Positions 15,486 to 24,881 are shown, counted from the first letter of the stretch. The stretch is DNA of 64,000 nt from Rubripirellula amarantea (GCF_007859865.1 NZ_SJPI01000001.1:1922001-1986000), one strand, 5' to 3'. Notes: generated by a model not told the origin, from the sequence alone. Program-made: numbers and translations.

Positions 15486-18320
15486 CTAGTACTTGCCGTT
15501 GGTATGGAACATTTCCTGCTTCGATGGACGGGGCCGAACGCGGACATTGTGATCTGGTTCCCCCGTGACTCGGTCAAACTCATCGGGAGTTCGTTTAGTC
15601 GGTATGTAATCGTCTGTCTTGAGTGTCCATTGATCGAGAGCTCTGGTAAGACGCTGCTTCACCGATTGATAAGCGGGGTCGTCGATTCGATTGCTCAGTT
15701 CGCCAGGGTCCCGTTGCAGATCGAACAGTTCCCAGTGAGGACGAGGTGAGCGGAAGCAGGATTGTTGTGCTTCGGTTAGTTCTTCCGATTGATTCAATCG
15801 CAGCATGTCTTGCCAAGATAAACCTCGACCCGCATCAGCCGATGGCGTCGCAGGCAGATCGACGTAGTCGTTGCGTATAAGTTTGAATCGTTGGTCAACA
15901 ATGCATCTTGCGTGATCTTCGTAGTCGTGCCAATGATCTTCGGCAAAAGCAAATTCGCGGGTGCTCACCAATGGATTCGTCAACACATCGGCGAAACTTT
16001 GACCATCACTTTTTAAGTCGCTTTGGTCGCCGCCCGCGAGAGCTAGGAACGTTGGGGCAATGTCGACGGCACTAACAAGCGAGTTAGTTACCACGCCCGC
16101 AGTGACCTTCCGAGGCCACCGGACGATCCAAGGCGTGCGGATACCTCCGTCGTATAACGTCGTTTTGTCACGAGGGAAGGGACGCCCATTGTCGCTTATG
16201 AACAAGACGACTGTGTTCTCGGCAACGCCTTGCGAGTCCAATTTGTTCATCACCTTGCCGACGTATTGGTCCAGTCGTCCGATTTCGTCGTAGTACAGTC
16301 GCAAGTCCTCACGCACATCTGGCGTGTCGGGCAAGTGTGCTGGGACAATCACGTCCTCACTGCGGTGTGGCGGATCAAGTGACCCGTCGGTGTATTCACG
16401 GTGCGGATCGAGCGATGCCAACCACATGAAGAATGGCTTTGATTTGTCGCGTTCATCGAGCGCTCTTTCCCAATCCTCACAACCACTGGGTTGCTGTGCA
16501 ATCATCTTGGGCGGCTCGCCGTCTTTACCAGACGGAAGTACGAAACCGGCGGTCGACGCTTCGTAGACCTTGTCAAAGTGATCGCGGATATGATCACCCA
16601 TGTGCCACTTGCCGGCCGCAGCAGTGTAATAACCCATCGACTTGAGTTGACGCGCAACGGTATGACTACCCGCCGGTATCGGCCAATGCAATTGTTCGGC
16701 ACCAGTGTTATGAGGGTACTTGCCCGTGATGATGCTGGCTCTCGATGGGCTGCATGAATTGGTGGTCAGGTACGCGTGCTGAAAACGCAGGCCTTCGCTG
16801 GCAAGTTGATCTATGTTGGGGGTTCGAATTGCTGGGTGCCCATAAGCTCCACAATCATCCCAGTTCATATCGTCAGCGATGATGAGCACCAGGTTCGGCT
16901 GTTCAGGTTGGGTTGGACTTAGATTGTCAGCCGCAATAGGTTCGCCGAAGGCGTCCACCAGAGGCGGTTCGACCACGCCGTCCATCGCGACTTCAATCGA
17001 GTGTTTCAATTTCGCGATTGCAGTTCGATCCTGTCCACTAGCCGTCACAAGATCAACGGGAACTTCTTCGAGTGGGCGGTCCGTGAACTTGAACAGCCGT
17101 CCGTCGCGAAAGTATTTGTAGTCATGGTCCAACGCAAACACACTTCGTGTGAATTGAGTTTTGTCATGGCCGGGGCGAGGATCGTACCAACAAAAAACTG
17201 ATTCTCGTTTCCTGCCCGATCGACCAAATAGCTCGGGAGCAAAGCTGATCCCATCGCATGTCACTGATCTCGGCAGTTCGCCGCCAGCAAGTTCCAGTAG
17301 CGTGGGAAGAAAATCAGATGGATCGACGAGCGAGTCACTGGTGGCAGGCGGGATGTGGTCCGGCCACGAAACGATCAATGGAACGTGAATTCCTGTCTGC
17401 TTGGGTAGGCCCTTCCCACCCTGGATCGTGCGACCGTCCGCCAGTTGCGAGGACACGTCTAAATGAGTCCCGTTATCACCGTAGAACATCACGATCGTAT
17501 TGTCGCGCAGTCCCTTCGCTTCAAGGTTGCTGATCAGATTTCCCACGGCGGTATCCATGTACTCGATCATGTCGCTTGCATAGTCGAGCGATTCGATGAC
17601 GGGCTCTTCGGGATCCCAGTCGTCGCTGTTGGGTGTGGGAACGAACGGCCAATGAGGCAGCGCCATGGGATAGTAAACGAAGGCGGGCTGATCGCGATGA
17701 CGGTCCAGAAAGTCCGTCGTCTTATCCACCCAAATGTCTTCGCCGAACTTGCCGGTATAAGTCTTCAATGTTCCTTGCTCGCTCGCTTTTCCTTCCAACA
17801 TGCTTGGGTTAGCGTACCGAGAGCCCTTATCCTCGGTGTTTAGAGCATGGTAGAGCGCGTACTCATCAAAGCCCGCGTCTTTAGGATGCATTCCCGTACC
17901 ACGACGCCGGGTCGCGCCGGGGTAGTCCGGCGGATCGTAGGATTGTAATTGCCACTTGCCAAAGATCGCTGTCGCATAGCCCGCGTTCTGCATGTGATGG
18001 CCAAATGTTCGCTCGTTAGGATCGAGAATGCCGAACGATTTCCAATTGCGATGGTTGTACTTTCCGGTCATCAATTGCACGCGAGTGGGCGTACAGAGCG
18101 GTGTGGCGTACGCATGCGTGAACCGCACGCCGCCTTGGGCAAGTTTGTCGAGTACCGGTGTTTGGTAGGACACACCCCCATAGCAGCCAAGGCCTTCGAT
18201 ACCGATATCGTCGGCCAAGATCAGCACGATATTGGGGCGGTCATCAGCGAGAGCGGTCGAGAGGTTGGCGATGAATGCGATGCACACGATCGCCAGTTGA
18301 AAATAGGTAGGTCTAATCAC
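15486..18320 (-). CDS. tandem double sulfatase (two complete sulfatase domains fused)
   Basis: 944 residues starting at GTG 18320, preferred because AAGGA lies seven bases upstream and a clean signal peptide follows (YFQLAIVCIAFIANLSTALA); a GTG at 18347 is also in frame. Domain 1 (about 28-440): RPNIVLILADDIG, active-site Cys76 in CTPTRVQLMTG, VMFYGDNGTH. Domain 2 (about 475-930): QPNLVLIIADDMNWDDCGAY, Cys523 in CSPSRASIITGKYPHNTG, VVLFISDNGRPFPRDK, GGIRTPWIVRWP. Both retain the formylglycine cysteine and metal ligands, so both may be active. Domain 2 resembles the heparan N-sulfatase/SGSH-like branch; domain 1 looks like an arylsulfatase. Single sulfatases are usually 450-600 aa, so this is a true fusion. 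It could remove two sulfates in sequence. Confidence 0.9.
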   Translation of the reverse strand: MIRPTYFQLAIVCIAFIANLSTALADDRPNIVLILADDIGIEGLGCYGGVSYQTPVLDKLAQGGVRFTHAYATPLCTPTRVQLMTGKYNHRNWKSFGILDPNERTFGHHMQNAGYATAIFGKWQLQSYDPPDYPGATRRRGTGMHPKDAGFDEYALYHALNTEDKGSRYANPSMLEGKASEQGTLKTYTGKFGEDIWVDKTTDFLDRHRDQPAFVYYPMALPHWPFVPTPNSDDWDPEEPVIESLDYASDMIEYMDTAVGNLISNLEAKGLRDNTIVMFYGDNGTHLDVSSQLADGRTIQGGKGLPKQTGIHVPLIVSWPDHIPPATSDSLVDPSDFLPTLLELAGGELPRSVTCDGISFAPELFGRSGRKRESVFCWYDPRPGHDKTQFTRSVFALDHDYKYFRDGRLFKFTDRPLEEVPVDLVTASGQDRTAIAKLKHSIEVAMDGVVEPPLVDAFGEPIAADNLSPTQPEQPNLVLIIADDMNWDDCGAYGHPAIRTPNIDQLASEGLRFQHAYLTTNSCSPSRASIITGKYPHNTGAEQLHWPIPAGSHTVARQLKSMGYYTAAAGKWHMGDHIRDHFDKVYEASTAGFVLPSGKDGEPPKMIAQQPSGCEDWERALDERDKSKPFFMWLASLDPHREYTDGSLDPPHRSEDVIVPAHLPDTPDVREDLRLYYDEIGRLDQYVGKVMNKLDSQGVAENTVVLFISDNGRPFPRDKTTLYDGGIRTPWIVRWPRKVTAGVVTNSLVSAVDIAPTFLALAGGDQSDLKSDGQSFADVLTNPLVSTREFAFAEDHWHDYEDHARCIVDQRFKLIRNDYVDLPATPSADAGRGLSWQDMLRLNQSEELTEAQQSCFRSPRPHWELFDLQRDPGELSNRIDDPAYQSVKQRLTRALDQWTLKTDDYIPTKRTPDEFDRVTGEPDHNVRVRPRPSKQEMFHTNGKY

Positions 18321-18455
18321 TCGGAAATCCTTGCCAGAAAAACGCACTTGAAGAAGGCGTTTACATTGATTGAGGTAGATAAGCGGCAGTGTGATGGTGC
18401 GGGCATGCTGCAGAAGCGATTGCTACGGTGCAGCTTGCAGAGTCGTAACTCATCA

Positions 18456-20030
18456 TTACTTCTTCGCTTTTGACTTAGCCTTGAATTTAGGTTTCTTCTT
18501 CGTCACGTGAACCAAGTTTGGACGTCGCATGGGATCATCGACGCTTCGGAAGACCCACGGTTCCCAAGTTGCTTTCGCTTCTTGCCACTGTTCCAACGTG
18601 CGTGTTGGATACCACGCCGGCCAGCCGTGTTTGTGAAAGTCGAAGTTCTTCTCGTTAGCATTGACCCAATCGTCGACAAGCCCTTCAGGACGCTCGCTCG
18701 GGTAAACGCCTTCCGCTCGAAACTGGGCACTGACACCCTGGTCGTCGATCACATTCATCCGCCAATCTTCTAAAGCGGCAAGCATCTCGGTTCGGACATC
18801 AGCATAGTTCGGATCATCCGCGACGTTGTTGATCTCGTGTGGATCTCTAGTCAGATCAAACAATTCGATCTCAGGCTTTGTCGGAGCGAAGAATGCGGAT
18901 TGAGCTGGTGTCAATGCACCCTGCATGTGCAATGCATTCATTTCAGCCAACGCGGGATACGCACCTTCCTTGTAATGATTGTACTGACACCACGGACGCT
19001 CGGGCATCAAGTTTAGTATCAGCTTGTGGTCTTTCGAACGGATGGCCCGCATCGCATCATGAGTTTCATCCATTTTGTCGCGAGCAGCGAATACGTATTT
19101 TCGTTGGTCCAGCGTTTTGTCAAACAGACTTTGCCCATGCAGCGGCACAGCGGATTTCGCGTCTGCGACGTCAAGGATGGTCGCACAAATGTCGATCGAC
19201 ATTACAAGTTCATCACTGACCTGACCCGCAGCAACCTCGCCAGGCCATCGGACGATCATGGGGACGCGAATACCGCCATCGTACAAAAACTGCTTTCCGC
19301 GAATATGGCATCGCCCGTGGTCGCCGATGAAGAATACGAGGGTGTTCCCCGAAAGGCCTTCGTCTTCGAGCCGTTTAAGGATGGTGCCCACTTCACGATC
19401 GACCAACTGCATTTGTTCCAGTCCATTAGCCCAATCGCGGCGGATCAATGGTGTGTCGGCGTAGTAGGGTGGTAGCTCAATATCTGCCGCATCGATGGGG
19501 CGTTGTGGGTCACGTTTCCAACTGCGATGGGTGCCACTGAATGTGATGCGTGCAAAGAATGGTTGATCCGGCCGACGTTGGTTCCAATCGGTGCCCTCGA
19601 ATAGTTCGTCCTTTTGGTCGGGCAAGAAATTGCAGTCCGTTTTGTTGCTCATCAATGCCGTGAAGTAGCCCGCCTCCTTCAGCAAATGAGGGATTGGCTT
19701 GATGCCATGTGGCAAAGGCTGCTTGTGGTTTTCACGATGTTGGTTTGCACGAATGTAGTTCTGGTGAAAACCAGTCATCATCGCCGATCGCGATGTCGAA
19801 CATACCGGCGACGTCGTGAATGCTCGTTCGTAGCGAATGCCTTCGGAAGCAAGTTGGTCGACGTAGGGTGTCTCGATACCTTTGGTGCCATAGCAGGATA
19901 GGTCCGGCGACCAGTCTTCGATCGTAATCCACAAAATGTTCGGTTTCGCGGTCGCGTCTTTCGTCACGAAAATGGTGCTCACGATCGCCAGTATCAAAAG
20001 AGATGCAAGTCGATGATTCGAGTTGGTCAT
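18456..20030 (-). CDS. exported sulfatase, SGSH-like, with non-consensus CSTSR site
   Basis: 524 residues from ATG 20030 with signal peptide (LASLLILAIVSTIFVTKDATA). Sulfatase motifs: KPNILWITIEDWSPDLSCYG, Cys77 in VCSTSRSAMMTGFHQN, VFFIGDHGRCHIRGKQFLYD, GGIRVPMIVRWPG. In the active-site pentapeptide the usual Pro or Ala at the third place is Thr (C-S-T-S-R). The N-terminal pattern ITIEDWSPDLSCYGTKGIETP and the long C-terminal tail resemble N-sulfoglucosamine sulfohydrolase-like enzymes. The last 15 residues are almost all Lys (KKKPKFKAKSKAKK), unusual for the family. It is the promoter-proximal member of the sulfatase block; an unexplained 400-bp region lies upstream. Confidence 0.88.
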   Translation of the reverse strand: MTNSNHRLASLLILAIVSTIFVTKDATAKPNILWITIEDWSPDLSCYGTKGIETPYVDQLASEGIRYERAFTTSPVCSTSRSAMMTGFHQNYIRANQHRENHKQPLPHGIKPIPHLLKEAGYFTALMSNKTDCNFLPDQKDELFEGTDWNQRRPDQPFFARITFSGTHRSWKRDPQRPIDAADIELPPYYADTPLIRRDWANGLEQMQLVDREVGTILKRLEDEGLSGNTLVFFIGDHGRCHIRGKQFLYDGGIRVPMIVRWPGEVAAGQVSDELVMSIDICATILDVADAKSAVPLHGQSLFDKTLDQRKYVFAARDKMDETHDAMRAIRSKDHKLILNLMPERPWCQYNHYKEGAYPALAEMNALHMQGALTPAQSAFFAPTKPEIELFDLTRDPHEINNVADDPNYADVRTEMLAALEDWRMNVIDDQGVSAQFRAEGVYPSERPEGLVDDWVNANEKNFDFHKHGWPAWYPTRTLEQWQEAKATWEPWVFRSVDDPMRRPNLVHVTKKKPKFKAKSKAKK

Positions 20031-20042
20031 AGGTGGTCGTTG

Positions 20043-20225
20043 TTAGAAGCTAGGGGCGTCGGGTGTAAGGATGGGTGTGCCGTTCGGTGCTCGCAGTCCG
20101 ATCAAAGGATCCATCGGCGAGTAGCTCGAACTATCGTAGTCATTGCGTTGGTAGCTTGCATTTGCATCGGCGGGAAACTTCGAAATGCCGTTGGATCACG
20201 CGTCCAAATCACTTTTCTTCCCGGC
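20043..20225 (-). pseudogene. possible gene remnant upstream of the sulfatase block
   Basis: The 398 bp between 20030 and 20429 contain no intact gene. Yet the minus strand reads a protein-like tail, KFPADANASYQRNDYDSSSY, continuing SPMDPLIGLRAPNGTPILTP and ending with a TAA at 20043, 12 bp before the sulfatase start, which is typical operon spacing. Upstream an in-frame TGA interrupts it. A +1 shift at about 20180 would connect it to RKVIWTRDPTAFRS. This may be a frameshifted or decayed small gene, or chance. I do not recognise the sequence. Confidence 0.25.
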
Positions 20226-20428
20226 GGAAGGCAACGTTGTCAGCACGATTGCAGACAATGGCATGTGAGCAAACAAGCGTCTGAGCAAGGTAACGAGATA
20301 GATCGCCAACGAGATTGTCTCGTTCGAGTGGATTGAAGGTAGGAAATGGTATCGAGCCAAATCCGCTACATTCAAGTCAAGCATTCACGCAAATGCGCAC
20401 GTCGTATCAATCGACGATTCTACTCGAA

Positions 20429-21934
20429 TTAACGAGTAAGGGATTGCATGGCGAGTTCTGCGGCGGCTCGATTGGGAAAGCGTTTAATACTCACTTTTCC
20501 GAACGAAGAACGCTGGATTTCTTTCACCGATTCGGGCGAGCTGGTCATGATGACTCGACCACCGGTGATCACCAAATAATGGGTTTGATTTGCGACAGGA
20601 TCAACATAGTTAAGGCTCAGTAAATGCTTTTTCAGTTCTTGTTCGAGTTCCGAGTACTGGTCGCCAAAGTGCTTTGAAAAAACATCGTCGGAATCAACGA
20701 CCCCGGTCGTAGCTAAGTCAGTTCCATCGAGCGGCTTGAGTTCGCTGCATTGAGCGATGCATGCGAACAGCTCTTTTTGATGTCGACGAGAGAGCATGTG
20801 GACTAAGCCCCAAGAGTACGCGTAGTCAAGCGAACTTAGCTCGTTAGCGTTCGTAAGATCTCGGACAACTCTGCCACTTCCAAAAGAACGATCGGACTCC
20901 CAACTTTTCGAGATTTCGAACATCCGCAATTCATTGGGTGATCCCAAACCGCTCCACTTAACACCCTTGGCCACAGAAGTAGGAGCATAGAATTCCGCCA
21001 GACCCTCGCTGAGCCACATTGGCCACTTCGAAAGCCGTTGTTGAACGCCGATGTTATGAAGGATCTGATGAGCCCCTTCGTGGGCGATCGTTGAGATTGC
21101 GTTCTTGACTGCGATCTCGGGAGCATGCTGCGAGAGTGCAGATCGTTCGTAGAACATCACTGCGTTGCTGATCCCGTCGTAGTAGGCCACGACACCGCGG
21201 GGCATTCGGCGATACTCTTGGAACTGATCTTCCGTCGCGAAAGCGATCACGACAAGCGGCAATTCCGGTTCGTGCACATCCACCTTTGATCGTTTGAAGT
21301 ACTTCTGAACTGCCGGGTACATCGACTCGAGAATGGTTCGCGAGGATCGCACGAACAGTTCGCTGGTGTTGTAAACATACAGAAAACGCCTGCTGCGGAT
21401 GGTTTTGAAACCGGCCAATCGAGGATCTTGCAACAGTCGCTCTTCGATCGCATCCATGTCTAAGGGAACAAAGTTGTCTTCCGTAGGCGTAGCTTCTGTA
21501 TTGCTGAACACCTTCAACATGCCGTCGGGCAACATCACAATGTTGGAATCACCCACACGAACGTGCAGTTTGCCGACAACCGAGTTTCCATCTTGATCAC
21601 GAACCTTTAGACGTTCGCCCTGCGAATGTTTGATATCGCCTCGCGGCAGCATCAATCCACCCGAATCAAGATCATTTTGCGAAAGCGGCGAGGCAAAAAC
21701 AGGTGACGAGCCGGGACGTTGAATAGCGCCCTCTTGGCCTAGTGCGGTGGCAGCCTCCTGCATGGCTCGATTCATTTCCTCGCGATCCTTCTGCATGCGT
21801 TCGTTCATCTCTCGCATTTGATCTCGCGAGCGGCGAACCTGTTCTTCCATGCGCTCAAGCGCTCGCGAGATTTGGGCCTGACCAAGCATCGGTGTCAGGA
21901 GTAAACACAGCACGGCAATGGGCAGACGCTGCAT
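20429..21934 (-). CDS. exported DUF1570 gluzincin-type metalloprotease
   Basis: 501 residues from ATG 21934, where a signal peptide starts (MQRLPIAVLCLLLTPMLGQA). The 83 codons of in-frame extension upstream lie in the neighbouring gene. Residues 22-65 form a charged coiled coil (RALERMEEQVRRSRDQMREM). The protease domain carries the zinc site H285-E-G-A-H289 in STIAHEGAHQILHN, and WLSEGLAEFYAP (Glu310 or Glu314 as third ligand), as in DUF1570/peptidase-MA-like proteins. LFVRSSRTILESM and VVIAFATEDQFQEYRRMP are typical upstream elements. Probably periplasmic or surface located. It overlaps no gene, and follows the YkgJ-type gene by 29 bp. Confidence 0.85.
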   Translation of the reverse strand: MQRLPIAVLCLLLTPMLGQAQISRALERMEEQVRRSRDQMREMNERMQKDREEMNRAMQEAATALGQEGAIQRPGSSPVFASPLSQNDLDSGGLMLPRGDIKHSQGERLKVRDQDGNSVVGKLHVRVGDSNIVMLPDGMLKVFSNTEATPTEDNFVPLDMDAIEERLLQDPRLAGFKTIRSRRFLYVYNTSELFVRSSRTILESMYPAVQKYFKRSKVDVHEPELPLVVIAFATEDQFQEYRRMPRGVVAYYDGISNAVMFYERSALSQHAPEIAVKNAISTIAHEGAHQILHNIGVQQRLSKWPMWLSEGLAEFYAPTSVAKGVKWSGLGSPNELRMFEISKSWESDRSFGSGRVVRDLTNANELSSLDYAYSWGLVHMLSRRHQKELFACIAQCSELKPLDGTDLATTGVVDSDDVFSKHFGDQYSELEQELKKHLLSLNYVDPVANQTHYLVITGGRVIMTSSPESVKEIQRSSFGKVSIKRFPNRAAAELAMQSLTR

Positions 21935-21963
21935 GAGAACGCTCTGGGAAATTGGGGGTCGAT

Positions 21964-22323
21964 CTAAGGCGTTTCGATTTCGTAAACATCGCGCCAACTG
22001 AGGCAGCCACGGCTGCCGGCCTGAAAGTCGCGGCAAACACTCGGTCGATGATGATGATGCTTGCACAAACGCGTTTCTTGATTGTACCAAACGCACGGAC
22101 CATCGATGTCGGATTCGGGGGGCTGGTACTGATCGATGTAGGCCAGCAGTTCTGCCCTCAGCGGTTCCGGCATCTCTCGCCAAGCAGGTTCGGGCGTGGC
22201 GTGTTCCCTTGGTTCGCCAGCTTCAAATGGTGGCCCGCCGACATACGGTGGGTAGCCCATGTGTAGGCAGCAGACGCCGCAATCACTGCAGTCGTTTACC
22301 GTCACTTTACGTTTTTGGCTCAT
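21964..22323 (-). CDS. YkgJ-type Cys-cluster (putative Zn/Fe-binding) protein
   Basis: 119 residues from ATG 22323; the in-frame extension to 22344 begins with TTG and is less likely. The N-terminal signature CSDCGVCCLHMGYPP, the later GPCVWYNQETRLCKHHHHRP and the closing VCRDFQAGSRGC give the C-x2-C-x2-CC ... C ... C arrangement of the YkgJ/CxxCxxCC family, thought to bind metal. A His-rich stretch lies between the clusters. Cytosolic, with no signal peptide. Role unknown. It lies between the permease gene and the metalloprotease on the same strand, 36 bp after the permease stop. Confidence 0.82.
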   Translation of the reverse strand: MSQKRKVTVNDCSDCGVCCLHMGYPPYVGGPPFEAGEPREHATPEPAWREMPEPLRAELLAYIDQYQPPESDIDGPCVWYNQETRLCKHHHHRPSVCRDFQAGSRGCLSWRDVYEIETP

Positions 22324-22359
22324 TCGGTCGGCTCGTTCCGTCAATTCACACGCGAGGAA

Positions 22360-23325
22360 TTACGAATTCGATCTCACGTTACTCCACCGAATGCGAGCGG
22401 CGTCGAGCAAGACTGCCACGATAATAACAGCTCCGGTGATAATTTGCTTGTTCGCATCGGAGACGCCAATTTGAGCCAGCCCGGTCTGCAAGACTGCGAT
22501 GATTAGCACGCCAATGAACGAACTGATCACGCTACCACGTCCGCCCATCAAACTGGTTCCTCCGATCACACACGCGGCAATCGCGGAAAGTTCGATGCCA
22601 ATGGCCGCGTTGGGGTCCGCGCTGGCAAGTCGTGATGTTTGGGCTAAACCGGCTAAGCCACACATGATTCCGCTAATTACGAAAACAGCAATCGAGTAGG
22701 GTTGAGAGCGAATGCCAGACATCCGCACCGCCTCTTCATTCGTTCCGATCGCGATTAAATAGCGGCCAAAGACGGTTTGCGTTAAGACAAACTGGCCGAT
22801 CACGACACAAGCTAGCGCCGTCAGAAACGCAGCGGACAATGAAATGCCGGGCAAGGGTTCACCGAATGATTCGATGCGAGACCCAATGTATAGCGTTTGC
22901 GAATCGGTGATCCATTTTGTCCCGCCTCGCGCCATTTCGAGCATCCCTAGCGTGACGATGAACGAAGGAATTCCAAACTTGATCGAGATGCCGCCACTGA
23001 TCAATCCGCACAACGCTCCCGTGCCCATGCACGCCAGAATCGCGATCGGTAGTGGCCAGTTCCAGCGGACCATCAATACACCCAAGACAGCCGAGCAGAG
23101 TGCCAAGACCGAACCGACCGACAAATCGATGCCACCGATGATCAAAACCAGCGTCATGCCGACGGCCAGAAACGTCAAGTCTGGGATTTGGTTCGCGATG
23201 GTGATGAGCGTGGCAGTGCGGAAGAAGTTCTCGCTGTTGACCGAGAAGAATGCGACCAGCAACATCAGTACTGCGACTAAACCTGCGTACTCAAGAAAAG
23301 ATCGTTTCAGGAATTGTCGGTTCAC
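22360..23325 (-). CDS. rbsC: ribose-type ABC importer permease
   Basis: 321 residues from GTG 23325. The start overlaps the stop of the ATPase gene by four bases (GTGA), a sign of translational coupling. The protein is almost all hydrophobic, with eight to ten helices, and carries the RbsC/BPD_transp_2 elements FLAVGMTLVLIIGGIDLSVG, GTGALCGLISGGISIKFGIP, FVILGMLEMARGG-like SFIVTLGMLEMARGG, IGTNEEAVRMSGI (EAA-like cytosolic loop) and VIGGTSLMGGRGSV. It forms the membrane channel for a monosaccharide or small sugar with the ATPase and binding protein encoded upstream. Sugar specificity cannot be read from the sequence. Confidence 0.92.
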   Translation of the reverse strand: MNRQFLKRSFLEYAGLVAVLMLLVAFFSVNSENFFRTATLITIANQIPDLTFLAVGMTLVLIIGGIDLSVGSVLALCSAVLGVLMVRWNWPLPIAILACMGTGALCGLISGGISIKFGIPSFIVTLGMLEMARGGTKWITDSQTLYIGSRIESFGEPLPGISLSAAFLTALACVVIGQFVLTQTVFGRYLIAIGTNEEAVRMSGIRSQPYSIAVFVISGIMCGLAGLAQTSRLASADPNAAIGIELSAIAACVIGGTSLMGGRGSVISSFIGVLIIAVLQTGLAQIGVSDANKQIITGAVIIVAVLLDAARIRWSNVRSNS

Positions 23326-24881
23326 GAGCTTGACTTCACTATATCGCTAGAGGTTGTGGCATTGGAGTATCCCGCAAAGGAGGCTCGCATGATGGCATCT
23401 TGATCAAAGGCTTGTGGAAACTTCAAGTTCCGTTCGAAGGTCGCCACGATTCGTCCGGCCGACATCACCGCAATGCGATGGCAATTATCCATCAGTTCAT
23501 CAAGGTCACTGCTAACGATGACAACACCTTTCCCCCGGTGAGAAAGCGTCCGCAGCAGTTCGTAGATGCGATGACGCGCTGAAACGTCTATTCCCCGAGT
23601 TGGTTCGTCAAAGAGGACAACCTCGCTATCGCGAAGCAGCCACTTCGATACCGCTACCTTCTGTTGGTTGCCGCCACTGAGTGTGCCGACGGCCTGTTCC
23701 ATGTTGTTGCATCGAGTATCCAAACTATCGATCATCTGCATTGTCGATTCGCGTTCCGCACGACCTTGGATGACGTTCCATTGGGAATAGTCTCGACTCA
23801 ATGAGGCAAGTGTTGAATTGACTCGGATTGATTGCGAAAGCAGCAGGCCATTTTGTTTTCGATCCTCGGTTATCATCGCCAAGCCAGCGCTCACGGCATC
23901 GGCTGGGTGGCGGAAACGTTGAGCCTTGCCCGTTTGACCTACTTGAACCGTTCCCGAATCGGCGACGTCGGCGCCAAAGATTGCCCGCAGCAGTTCGGTG
24001 CGTCCAGAGCCGACCAGCCCAGCAATTCCAAAACGCTCGCCCCCGTGAACGTCAAAGCTGATGTCTTGCACCCATCGAGCAGATAGGTTGCGAACGCTCA
24101 ATGCAACGTTGCTCGTGCGAGATTCGCTTGACCCATCGTCGATGGCATGTTGGTTGTCATGCGAATCACCACTCATCAATTCCACCATTCGATCCGTCGA
24201 AACGTCCTGCGTGTCATGAGTGCTAATCAGCTTCCCATCACGCAACACGGTGACGCGGTCCGTGATATGGGCAACTTCATCAAGCCGATGGCTGATGTAA
24301 ATCATGGCAACGTTTTTACTTCGCAGTTGTTCGAGTTGCTCGAACAATCGCTGTGTCTCGCCCGCGCTAAGTGCAGCGGTCGGTTCATCAAGGATTAGAA
24401 GCTGACATTTACGATCCAAGGCAGATGCGATCTCGATCATCTGTTGACGTCCGACGCCCAGTTTGCCAACGAGCATGTCAGGGTCGATGTCGTCGAGTCC
24501 AAATCGTTCTAGAACACGTCGAGCATCGGTCCGCAACTTTCGTGACCGCACGATCCCGGCGGTGGAAGGTAATCGTGTTAGGAATATGTTTTGCGCAACT
24601 GAGAGTGTGGGGATGAGGTTGAGTTCCTGCTGGATAATTTCAACGCCCCGTTGTTCGGCGTTTTGTTTGCCAGTTGGATGGTAATCTTCCCCGCTTAGCA
24701 TCATCGTTCCATCGGAAGGACTGATCAGTCCAGCAATGATTTTGCAAAGCGTACTCTTTCCCGCTCCGTTAGCGCCGAGTAGTCCGTGGATCTCGCCCGC
24801 TTGAACGTCGAGATTGACTTGGTCAAGAACGGTGACGGGGCCATAACGTTTAGTCAGCCCGTTCGTTTGCAGCAGCGTCAT
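23322..24881 (-). CDS. rbsA: ribose-type ABC importer ATPase with two nucleotide-binding domains
   Basis: 519 residues from ATG 24881; an in-frame TTG at 24887 is less likely. Domain 1 has Walker A GANGAGKST near residue 36, signature-like LGVGRQQMIEIA and Walker B LLILDEPTAALSAGE. Domain 2 has the degenerate P-loop GLVGSGRTELLRAIFG, the signature LSGGNQQKVAVSKWL and VVLFDEPTRGIDVSARH. One intact and one degenerate site is the RbsA/MglA pattern. It lies 12 bp after the binding-protein gene and overlaps the permease gene by four bases, so the three form an rbsB-rbsA-rbsC operon. Confidence 0.94.
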   Translation of the reverse strand: MTLLQTNGLTKRYGPVTVLDQVNLDVQAGEIHGLLGANGAGKSTLCKIIAGLISPSDGTMMLSGEDYHPTGKQNAEQRGVEIIQQELNLIPTLSVAQNIFLTRLPSTAGIVRSRKLRTDARRVLERFGLDDIDPDMLVGKLGVGRQQMIEIASALDRKCQLLILDEPTAALSAGETQRLFEQLEQLRSKNVAMIYISHRLDEVAHITDRVTVLRDGKLISTHDTQDVSTDRMVELMSGDSHDNQHAIDDGSSESRTSNVALSVRNLSARWVQDISFDVHGGERFGIAGLVGSGRTELLRAIFGADVADSGTVQVGQTGKAQRFRHPADAVSAGLAMITEDRKQNGLLLSQSIRVNSTLASLSRDYSQWNVIQGRAERESTMQMIDSLDTRCNNMEQAVGTLSGGNQQKVAVSKWLLRDSEVVLFDEPTRGIDVSARHRIYELLRTLSHRGKGVVIVSSDLDELMDNCHRIAVMSAGRIVATFERNLKFPQAFDQDAIMRASFAGYSNATTSSDIVKSSS

